A stretch of 27,637 nt of DNA, taken from positions 1 through 27,637 of the forward strand of contig PUDQ02000137.1 in the NCBI GenBank assembly GCA_002964805.2. Reading direction: 5' to 3'. Shown here in pieces: positions 19,376 through 27,637 of the stretch. A program made the position numbers and the translations under genes. How positions within the stretch are numbered: the first letter of the stretch is position 1; each line of letters opens with the position of its first letter. The notes below the pieces were generated by a model. That model worked only from the letters and a program-made list of their open reading frames with translations. It ran no database searches and had not been told where the DNA came from. The DNA is from Trametes villosa (taxonomy: Eukaryota > Basidiomycota > Agaricomycetes > Polyporales > Polyporaceae).

Positions 19376-20340
19376 TCTCGCTCTCAGTGTGCACATTGAT
19401 TTAGTTCTCAATTATCAATGCCGTCTTTCCATGAAAGTAGTGCCTGACAAGATTGCACCTGGAACCCGAATCTGTGGGACCGTCGATAGGCATGGCTCAG
19501 TGCTCAATCAACAACACGGTCACGGAGGCGATAACTTTACCTGCGCTCGTACTCGGCTGCCTGCGTGAGCGGCGTGAAGCGTGAACGCTGACGCGCACGC
19601 CTGGGCGGCGATCTGGTTTGCGTGCGAGCGGTGACCCCGCAGACCATGTTTCTGAGCGTTCGAGGTGAGGGTGAGGTGAGCTCTTTCCCGGTCCGAGTGC
19701 TGCATGCAAAGATTTACTGTATTGCATCTACTATATTACCCAGATCGTCATGTACGGCAGGGCTAGCCCTGACAGCACGCTGATCGAACAGTCCGTGCGC
19801 TGCGCCGCCCGGAGCCAAGGTTCACATCCGCCACCAAGCTACACGCAAGCACTGGGAGTCGCCTTGCGACTCCTCTCCTTTCATGGACAACGCCTGACCA
19901 ATACATGGCGCGTCGCTCACGGGAGCCTGCGACGCAGAGTCGGTGCTGTTCAGCCGCAGCACTGACGACAAGGTCTCACGTGTGCGCACTTGGTTTGTGA
20001 GTGCCGAGGTTGTCCTGCGCTCTCGATGTGAGCAAAGTCTTTTTCCCGCTTGCACGAACAGGCATTTGCCAAGTGTTGTTACGTCTCCTGGTCATCAGGT
20101 ACAACCGGTCTCGTTGCTAGAGCATGGGGGTAGCAGGGGCTAGGGGGTATCATCAGCACACGTCGCCAGGTTAGCAAGACGCGAAGCTGACGTTCGCGCG
20201 TTCTCGAGGAGAGCTCGCACGCCCAGCGTGGAAGCATGTGTTCGTCCTGCGGCTGCGCATCGTCCGCCTCCGTGCCTGCTCGTGGAGCGGCTCCCGGCGC
20301 GCTTGATGGCGGCTGGATTCCGTCCGGCTCGTTGTACATC
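19376..20340. other. No gene seen
   Basis: It follows the stop of the 230-aa gene. Only short open frames without motifs occur. A minus frame 20079-20390 (with LIEMYNEPDGIQPP and LPRWACELSSRTRERQ) overlaps the right end and may be an alternative tail of the next candidate gene. Confidence 0.35.
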
Positions 20341-21036
20341 TCAATCAGAGGCGCGCATACGGCGGAGCGGGGCGTTGCTATCATTCGCACGCCACGCCAT
20401 CGTCACGGTCTGGGGGGTCGTCTGCCCAGCGACGAGGCGATGGTCTTTGTAGTGCTACAATCGCGCGTTCACCAGCGACTTGAGAGAACATACCTTGTAC
20501 TGTAATTGTGTTGCCAGGGCTTCCGAGGGCGGCGGAGCCGCGCCTCCCATGCGCGGCGTCGAGACGGCGCAGCGTCGGACCGTGTTGGCCCCTGGGAGCG
20601 CTACCGCTCGCAGGTGCAGGTCCGAGGTCGAGGTTCCGGCTACCCTGGACGCGAGGGCGGCGGACTCGCAGGAACAAGATTCGAGATCGGGGACCTGGGA
20701 GAAGATGGATGAGTGCGATGTAGGGGCGGGCAAGCCAGAGTTGTTGCCAGCCTTGTGCTTTGCGGTGCTCGTCGCTCGTCGATGGCTCTGTAGCAATCTT
20801 GATGTTGTGGGCACTAGGGTGTACTTACTTGGATCGAGCATGGAGGTGTCGAGTAGTGTAGAGAGGCCGGTTGCGACAATGGGGAACGAATGCACGGCCA
20901 CGGCCACTGGATGTCCTACGCAAGGAGTACGGGAGGTGCCGGATGCGGCGAGGATCGGGTTGGGTGGCATCTGACGAGCCGAACGCTGAGAACTCACCTC
21001 ATAAAAGCCCTGTGACGTACAAACTGCGTCGTGCAT
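20341..21036 (-). CDS. Candidate gene of unknown function, Ser/Ala-rich
   Basis: A minus-strand ATG at 21036 opens a frame of 181 codons to a GTATGT donor at 20493. A possible 39-bp intron (20455-20493, ends TTGTAG) joins in phase to HYKDHRLVAGQTTPQTVTMAW and a TGA at 20341-20343. The protein would be 218 aa, Ser/Thr/Ala-rich, without recognised motifs. Weak points: the intron is unusually short, an internal GTAAGT near 20830 suggests another possible intron that would change frame, and other frames are open over the same DNA. It is listed as a candidate only. Confidence 0.25.
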
Positions 21037-21710
21037 TCGTTTCGTTTACCGCGCCGAGAATCGTCGACCTGTGAGAGGAGGTGTTCAGATGCAAGGCCGC
21101 CTAGGTATCCGCGAACCAGCGACTATGGCACTGCGCCGGGCCTGGGGACGCAGAACGTCGACAAGGCAAAGTCTCGCGACTCGTGTCCTACCGCCTTTTC
21201 CTGCCCGTCAGACTCGCCCTGACTCACGTTAGAGGTGAGGGAGCCGATGTCTACACATTAGACAGTGCCGATCTGGATTGTTCAGCACCTCAATCTGTAA
21301 GTCAGCGGCTGAAAATTGGACGAGATCACCGTGGTACGTACCGGGTCACCCGCGCCGCATGCGGTTTCGTCATCGCGTGAGCCCCCCACGCTCCGCCTCG
21401 AAGTTGCGCATCAGCTGCACAAGCCCCGCTAAGTTGAGAGCACAAGAGCACTAGCTGTGCTCGAAGCCGCGTTGGCACCGGGTGTTGAATTGAGTAGCTT
21501 GCGTACTCGTTGGATGCGGAACACGGGGAGAGGCATGGGGGAGCGCTTGTCGGGAACTTTGGAATCCGACCTGACCTTGTGCGTTTCGCGTTTCGCCATG
21601 CCATTTACGAGGATCTGGCCAGGCCGGATCCGGGGAAGCTGGACGCCAGCTGTCCACCTGCTGGCGCGGCTTGTTGCGGCGGATGAACAAGAACGTATCG
21701 TCGACGTAGA

Positions 21711-21745
21711 CATTGACCATTGACCATTGACCATTGACCATTGAC
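21711..21745. repeat. (CATTGAC)5 minisatellite
   Basis: Five perfect tandem copies of CATTGAC are followed by one more copy nearby (21753-21759). The 7-bp period means length changes would shift any reading frame through it. Confidence 0.9.
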
Positions 21746-21830
21746 ATCGTGTCCATTGACGCCAGACAGCTGTGGCAGATCGCGCTCGGATTTGCGTATC
21801 CGAAGGGGCCCTGGGTACGGGGTTGACTAC

Positions 21831-21866
21831 GTGGCCATATGGAGAGAGGTGGCCATATGGAGAGAG
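21831..21866. repeat. Perfect 18-bp tandem duplication
   Basis: GTGGCCATATGGAGAGAG occurs twice head to tail. It contains the palindrome CCATATGG. Being a multiple of three, it would not break a reading frame. Confidence 0.9.
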
Positions 21867-22210
21867 ATGGACGCGATACTGTAGAACGACTCGGGCTGTT
21901 AGTAGGCGGGGCGGAAGACGATCTCCTTGGGCGGCCAGAATGGGGACCGAACTCAAAGCCGGGTCTCACCGATTCCGTGCGCGCATGTGTGGGAGCGCGA
22001 GACATCCTCGGGGAACGAGACTTGGGAGACTACGCTTGATGCTGGTCTGCGAGTCCACGCGAGGGCGGCCAGGCGGCTCCGCCGGGATGGACTTGAGCAC
22101 CGAGTCCTCCCCCTGGCGAATGCGTTTGACTGCGAGCGCGAGTTAGGCGGGATGGTGTACCAGCTCTGGATACACACGGCACTCGTCCTTCAGCTCGCGC
22201 ATCATGAAGC

Positions 22211-22800
22211 TCATGTCGCCTCCTGGTCCTCGATACCGAAGTCGAAGCCGAGCTCGATGCAGGCGGGCGTCTTGAACGCGTTCTCGAGCTGCTCAACGAG
22301 GCTGTGGCGGCCGGAGCCTCGGAACTCGTTCAGCGTTTGGGGCTCATCTCTCGAACCCATTGGACCCATCGCGCGTGTGCCGCTGCTTGAGCGCGCCAGC
22401 TGGAAGTCTGAGTCGCTCGCCGAGTAGAGCGGGGAGCGCGTTCTCCACTTGATCAACCTCTTGCCGAGCGGCTGGGCGTCCTCGCGTCCACGGATAGATT
22501 GTCCTCGATGCGAGCGGAACGTCCTCTGGGAGGTTGATGAACTTGACGGCGTCGAGCGAGGTACCCGGAGAGCATGTGACGGCTCGAGCCTGAGGGCGCC
22601 CTGCTCGGCCTGCATCGATGTCGGCGCAACGGTCGTGAGGACAGCGGGGTCGGGCACGAGCGGCGCTGTTTGCGCGCAAAGCACGCCCGCGGCGTGTTCT
22701 ACACTGCGTCAGTACCTATCTGCGAGCGTCGTGGGCGTGGTACTCACTATAGATAGCCGGCGGGGAGGTTGGCGGGGTTGCTTCAAGCACGTCGCGGTGC
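22211..22800 (-). other. Possible exons around a consensus intron, minus strand
   Basis: A good intron lies at 22747-22699 on the minus strand: GTGAGT donor, TACTGACG branch and GTGTAG acceptor, 49 bp. It joins an upstream frame ending LEATPPTSPPAIY to a downstream frame with VLTTVAPTSMQAEQGA (22590-22650), which stays open to 22211. An overlapping frame contains AVKFINLPEDVPLASRTIYP. The family is unknown and frame choice is uncertain. The PTSMQAEQ segment recurs near 26440. Confidence 0.25.
22601..22626. repeat. 26-bp exact repeat, copy 1
   Basis: Identical to 26435-26460. Similarity extends further: about 40 bp on the left share GAGGT..ACCCGG boxes, and on the right the translated minus frame reads LTTVAPTSMQAEQ here against ITTASPTSMQAEQ there. 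Confidence 0.85.
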
Positions 22801-25700
22801 GGCACCTTGCTTAGGCGTCTGCAACGCGTCGCGTCGAGGATGGTGCCGGGAGACCTCGCCCCGCGCGCAGAGAGGCTGGGAGAGGAGGCCGTCAGTGGCT
22901 GCAGGAAAGGCTCCGACCGCGAACAAGTCGCCGGCGCACTGTGCACGTACGCCGGTACGTCGTGGGGCGGTCCCGAGCTGCGCGTGCTTGTCGCGGCCAC
23001 CCCGATCTCGCTCAGCCGTATGCTGCTACGTGCCAGGCTCGTTGTGCCGCCGGCGCCGTGTTTGCGGCGACGCCACGGGAGACGTGTGCGTGCACGGCAC
23101 AAACGGGTTCCATATCGTCGTTGACGGCGGGCACACGCCGCGGCGGGCTTACGTTCTCGCATCATCAGGTACATTACGCCATGTAGAGACAGTGTGAGCA
23201 ATACAAGAGAGATCTGTCGCGCGCACCCGGGAGCACGAAGCCAACCGTGGTGGCGCCGCGCCGACGTAGGTTTCGACGCGTGTGCGGGCCACGGCGACGC
23301 GCCACATGCGGACACGGTCCAAAGCGGGTAATTCGGACCTTTGTAATGCGTACATACCGCTTTTATGGCTGTCCGCCAAGGTCGCATTTTGAGTCCCATG
23401 ACGCTGCGGCCGTGGGGGGCAGCTGCGCCGAGGTCCAGGGCTTGGGCGCCTAATCGTGCGTTGGGCGAGCGTGGTCCGTCCATGCGATGAGCTCTGCGTC
23501 GCGTCGATTTCGACCGCGCAGTTGGTGCGCCGGGTAGTATGATCTGCAGAGAGCCGGGGTTAGCAACACCAGTGAGATTGTTCGAGTCAAATGGGAGGAA
23601 GGAGGGAAACGGGCGGCGGGGTGGACGTGATTTTGCGCAGTGTCGCACGGAAACGGGTGGGATTGGCAGGGGTACGTGCATAGTGTATGTAACAATCCAT
23701 AAGCGGGCGGAGGACTCACTAGAGAAAGGCAACGAGAGATTCTCGTAGACCGCGTGCCTTCTTCCACCCATAGCGCGCTCTGATCGCGGGTTCTCGGCGC
23801 ACGCACGACGTCGCCAGTGCCTTGAGGAGTGTCCTGTGCAGGCTGACCAGGTGCCGCGAGGGGGCGAGGGCGGGACGAGCGTGTATTGTCGGAAATGCGG
23901 AGATTGTCGCCAGACCACAGACAAACGAAACAGAGTAGGTTGATTAGAGTGATTTGACAAGGAACTCGTTTTAGGATCGAGTGCGCAGGTTCTCCGGGCG
24001 ATGTGGGTGTCGTAGGTGTCGTTTAGCACGGTGCAAGGGCGCGGGGTGGGTATATGCACTCTGGCACTCTGGGGGGGTACCGGATGCGAGGGACAGTGGG
24101 GAACGGCTGCTCGAGGGCGGGAGAGCGAGAGAACGGCGTCCGGAGAGCAATGGAGGGCAGCACCAGTGAAGCACAAGGGGCCCCAGTCGCCCAGGTCGCC
24201 AGTCGAGTCCAGGGAGCGCATAGCGATGAGTGCGGTCGAGAGGAGAGTCCCCGCTAGAAGCAAGGTCGGGGCGCGCCTAAAGGGGGGCGCACGCCGGAAA
24301 AGGCCGGAAACCATCGTCATTTCCCCGCGCCCTTGCTCGCTAGCGACACTGGCTCGGAGAAAGCGTCAATAAGTACTGGCTGTCTAGAATTTGCGCAGGA
24401 ACCACATCCGCACCTCGTCGCGCCACACACTGAGGCACCTCACCGACGGACTACACCTCCCTCGCCACGTCCGAGCTCAGCCCGCGTGAGCTGAGTAAAC
24501 CCTTTCCTCGCCCTCGAGCCCGTCTGACGTGCGCCAGGTGAAGTCCGCAACAGGAGAAGCTCGAAGCACTCGCGCTCAACGCGACTACGCTGCGGTGAGC
24601 GCGAACATCCCACTCCCCATGTCGTACTCAGCACAATGCAGCTGCAAACGGGCTCGCGCACGTTCCCTCGCAACACCCAACCCACCGTACTCCCACCGCA
24701 TGCCGAGACGACCCAGCGGGCTTGCGCGAACACGCTTCTCAAGCGCCCACATTATACCTTCCACTCCTGACGTGCTGGCCATCCCGCCCACGCTTGTTCG
24801 GGACGTCCCTAGCACACAGCATGCCGCCGGGCGACAAACAAACAAACGCGCCAAGCACACACACCGCCATCCGCAAGTCCTTCGTACTCACTCGTGCACG
24901 CGGTCCGCGCTCTCACCCTGTGTTCAGCTTCAGCAGGCATCCGGGGGGACGTACAGAGGGCCGCGACGCGCAGCGCGAGGCTGTACCTACCTTTGTGAGC
25001 GCGTTGAGGGTGTCCCGAGACGACTCACCTTCGTTACAGCACTCTACAGCGTCGCCGCCGCCCGCCCGGCACGAATCGAGGAGACGGGCGAGTCGAGTCG
25101 TAGCTACACGTGGGATGGTACATGTACAGAGAGTGCGGGGCGGGGAGACGGGTCCGGTGTCGGTGCAGGACACAACCTAGCTGCTGTCCTCGCCACGGCG
25201 CGGAAGAGGAGGGGGTGTGCGGCACACGAGATAGCGGCCAGCGTGGGGCTGAGTGCGGAGGCGCTCCCTGGAGCGGGGATACCACGGGTGTGGCGGCGAA
25301 CAGCGCCTCATCTCGACTGCGCGGGCGCCGATTCCGCGCTCCTGACGAGCTGGCGTAGGCGGCACGGTAGAGGCAGATCGCCCGCGCACGTCAGGCGCGA
25401 GAACGCTGCTAGTGTGTGCCCGTCGGTGCCGAGGAGCAGGGCGCGTGGCTGTAGGCACTTGTTGCATTTGTGGGTGAAGCGCACCGTCCCGGATTGACCG
25501 GCTTCGCGACACTGACGTCTTTGGCTAGGGCACCCGGGGAGCTCGAGGGAGCGGCGGCGCGTGTCGGAGCCACCCGCGGAGACAACTTGGAGGGGGTCGA
25601 GTAGTCGCACAGGAACGGCGGACGGCAGACGGCTCGCGGGACGACAGGACACGCCCCCGATCCGCCGTCCCTCATCTACCGATGCCCCACACGGGCTTTG
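22801..25700. other. GC-rich region without a confident gene
   Basis: A 534-codon minus frame (22716-24320, with an ATG) and a 322-codon plus frame (24529-25497) are open, but both have the Arg/Pro/Ser/Ala composition expected of stop-poor GC-rich DNA and contain no motif. Splice-like sites exist on both strands, for example the plus intron 24486-24537. No chain of exons could be supported. Confidence 0.35.
24434..24597 (+). other. Splice-like pair on the plus strand
   Basis: A frame reading TSPTDYTSLATSELSP ends at a GTGAGC donor (24486). The following 52 bp have a TCTGAC branch and GCGCCAG acceptor (24537). The next short exon would end at another GTGAGC near 24594. The downstream frame that looks most protein-like (QQEKLEALALNATTLR) is not the one kept in phase, so the model stays unproven. 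Confidence 0.2.
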
Positions 25701-25738
25701 TCTCGGGAGCCTCGGGAGGTTCGGCGGCCACTGAGTGG

Positions 25739-25833
25739 GCCGTCGATCGCGCGCGGGGGCGCCGGCTTCTCATCGAGCAGGCGAGGCGTCTCGCGCGCGC
25801 GTCCTGGACGTGTTGACGTCTTCGTGCATCGGG
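25739..25833. repeat. Diverged duplicated segment, member A
   Basis: Roughly 60-65% similar by eye to 26917-27010. Shared marks in order are CGTCGAT, a GGCGCCGG / GGCGGCCGG box, GAGCAGGC / GAGCAGCC, and GACGTCTTCGTGCATCGGGC against GACATCTTCTTGCATCGGGC at the end. Minus-strand translations share PM(H/Q)EDV followed by TS. Confidence 0.45.
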
Positions 25834-26434
25834 CATGTCGGGGCCGCCCTCGAAGCTTGACGTCGGCGGCGCCGACACGCAGTACACGCCCGCGCATGAG
25901 CGGGGCCATCTCGAGCACGCTGAGGAGGCGGCAGTTCGCTTAGCACGGCCCCGGACGACGTGGACTCACCGCCTTCTGCACACCCCAGCCCGCAGTGCAC
26001 TGTCTGTCCGCCCCACCTCCCACGACCCCGACGACGCTCGTGGCCGCTGCGGTCGCAGCGTGGGACACCGCGACGAACCGCGACGGCGGACGCCTCGGCG
26101 CGGCGAGCACAACTGGGTACACTCACTGCCCGGCATGCCTATACTCACTGCGCGGATGCGTCTTGGAGTTGGGTCGCAGCGCGGCACGTCCTTGCCGAGC
26201 TGCTCGTTGGTGTGAGCGAGGAGTTGCGAGCGCCGCCCTCGACAGCGCTTGCGGGACCGCAAAGGCCACAGCTCGAGAATCGACGAGATGCTGGCCCCAG
26301 CCACCGCGACAAGGCCCGGCGGCGGACGTATCCGACTGCATAGGACATGACGGGGGCTGGGGCGCCATCCGGAACGAGGCGCACTCACTCGGTTGCGAGG
26401 TGTACCCGGGGTGCACGGGGTGGCGCGGGGCGTT

Positions 26435-26460
26435 CTGCTCGGCCTGCATCGATGTCGGCG
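26435..26460. repeat. 26-bp exact repeat, copy 2
   Basis: Identical to 22601-22626, about 3.8 kb away. On the minus strand a GTGAGT donor (26385) and a TATGCAG acceptor (about 26338) lie just downstream, so this copy may be at the end of an exon. Confidence 0.85.
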
Positions 26461-26916
26461 AGGCAGTTGTGATGCGTCCTTGTTGGGGCCAATCAGCAGA
26501 GATCGCAGCTGGCATAGGTGGTTGTAGGCGCACCGAGGCGCCGCGCTGCTGGCGCGCCGGGCAGCCCTTTGCGACGCTGGCGTCATGGGGCTCCCAGAAG
26601 GGCCTGTGGACCGGCGCCGTGGCGTGGGCGTGCGCGCACTCGTGCGACAGGCTTGTGGGTGGAGCGGCGAAGCGGGGGAATGCGGTTAGGTTTGTTTCCG
26701 TAAGCGCCACGAGTACTAGTGTAGATGAGACTCGTGGTCTATTAGTTGCTACCATCTCGTAGCCGCCCCAAGGAGTGCATGGCGCCTGGGGCCGATGTTG
26801 AAGTTTCAAGGGAGGCGCGGGGACGCCCGGGAGCTTGTTGAGTGCCCCGTCGTTCCTGAGCTGAGCTGCTGGCGTCGGACATCGCATGTGCACGAGGCGA
26901 AGAGACGTTCCCCGGA

Positions 26917-27010
26917 CGTCCCGTCGATGGCGCTCGCAAGGCGGCCGGATTCGCGTTTGAGCAGCCAGGTCCGTCGCGGCGACGTGCGGACATCTTCTTG
27001 CATCGGGCGT
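26917..27010. repeat. Diverged duplicated segment, member B
   Basis: Partner of 25739-25833. On the minus strand it encodes PMQEDVRTSPRRTWLL and ends with AIDGTSGE, against AIDGPLSG in the other copy, though the first copy needs a frame change between the two motifs. Confidence 0.45.
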
Positions 27011-27637
27011 AAACGTGCTTGCACGCGAGGTGGCGAGCGACCGGTACTCACGACACTCACAGTCTCGTACAGCTGTCCCCGACGACACTCGCGCCCAAGC
27101 GTCTGAGTGCGCAACGTGTGCCTACGAATATGCGCTTGTGCCGTGCCACACCGCTGAGGCGGCATCCGGGAGACGCAGCCTGCACACGCTCATCCCCAGG
27201 ACCGGTCGAGGTTTTAATCCATCGCCGCACGTCGGAGGAGCGTTCCCGCACGAGCTGTGTGCTGCCTTGAGCACAGGACCGTCGGGCACGGGGTGCGAGT
27301 GCTCCTGCGGAACTCACCGTGCATGCGCACGTTGGCGCGTACGTTCCCGGAATCGTGTTTGCAAAGAACGCGCAGGGCGTACACGCCCCGGTTCACTCGT
27401 CCCCGCAGTCGTGTTTGTGAGGCTGTCCGAGCCGCTGGCAGACGCGCAGAGCGCGGTCTTGTTGTGGGGCTGGCCAGTGCCCCGCGGAGAGTCCGAGTTT
27501 AAAACCTTCCGTCCACGCTTGCAACGTGCCGGAGCCGCAAGTGAGGTTGTAGGAGAGCCTTTGTGCGAAGTGGCAAGACGACAGAGCGAGAGGGGGGCTC
27601 GCGCTGTTTCAGTTGGGTGCCCACTGTGAAACCACCC

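Larger units (their letters stand above)
21037..22210. other. No confident gene; repeats and open minus frames
   Basis: Minus frames 21429-21956 and 21451-22005 overlap each other and run through the heptamer repeat, which by its length of seven gives open translation in several frames. One contains PRIRPGQILVNGMAKRETHK, which looks protein-like, but no gene model could be built. Confidence 0.3.
25834..27637. other. GC-rich right end, scattered GTGAGT motifs on the minus strand, no gene model
   Basis: Apart from the repeats listed, the segment has several minus-strand GTGAGT sites (near 25966, 26125, 26146, 26385, 27045, 27315), more than expected at random by eye. One open stretch near 26120-26330 reads ASISSILELWPLRSR and QLLAHTNEQLGKDVPRCD. 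These hint at an old multi-exon minus-strand gene or its duplicated remains, but joins could not be fixed and the window ends before a start. Confidence 0.25.

Noticed and set aside
21640..21720. Minus-strand YVDDTF resembling a reverse-transcriptase YxDD motif
   Set aside because: No other RT motif lies beside it in either direction, and the frame is shaped by the neighbouring heptamer repeat.
24529..25497. 322-codon plus-strand open frame
   Set aside because: Random-looking composition, no motif, and internal splice-like sites. Long stop-free frames are expected in DNA this rich in GC.

Overview
The window looks like nuclear DNA of an agaricomycete fungus, probably a wood-decay basidiomycete of the Polyporales kind. 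The DNA is GC-rich. Genes are split by very short introns (about 47-105 bp) with GTRNGT donors, CTRAY-like branch sites and NAG acceptors. The only gene given a confident function is a fungal INO80 subunit, Ies1. The non-LTR retrotransposon is of the RNase H-bearing type common in basidiomycetes. No tRNA, rRNA, CRISPR array or prokaryotic signal was seen. All reading was by eye: exon joins were chosen by phase and splice consensus, and family names come from memory of conserved motifs.

Layout. 1-876 (+): 3' part of a multi-exon Ser/Pro/Tyr/His-rich, probably nuclear protein. 877-3533: no recognised gene. 3534-5360 (+): eight-exon Ies1 gene, 460 aa, with one odd splice acceptor. 5361-6659: no gene. 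6660-8097 (-): intact six-exon gene for a 372-aa protein I do not recognise. 9017-12101 (-): decayed cytosolic Hsp70 gene, split by a 5'-truncated non-LTR retrotransposon (9377-11583) with a 9-12 bp target-site duplication. The insertion lies exactly at an old Hsp70 exon-intron border. 12102-15130: a confusing area with a possible degenerate plus-strand gene (12888-13719) and a diverged tandem duplication. 15131-17689 (-): large uncharacterised protein, about 807 aa in three exons, 5' end unresolved. 18380-18476: small foldback element between direct repeats. 18575-19375 (+): clean three-exon gene for a 230-aa orphan protein.

From about 19.4 kb to the right end the window is poor in convincing genes. 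It is very GC-rich, with many open frames that compete on both strands. It holds short tandem repeats (21711-21745, 21831-21866), a 26-bp exact repeat 3.8 kb apart inside longer diverged similarity, and more distant related segments near 25.8 and 27.0 kb. This looks like old duplicated, decaying accessory sequence. CpG is still plentiful, so strong RIP-type C-to-T decay is not evident.

No operon-like or pathway relation between the genes is visible. The clearest biological story is the death of an Hsp70 copy: a LINE-type element landed on a splice donor, and both element and host gene then collected frameshifts, stops and deletions.
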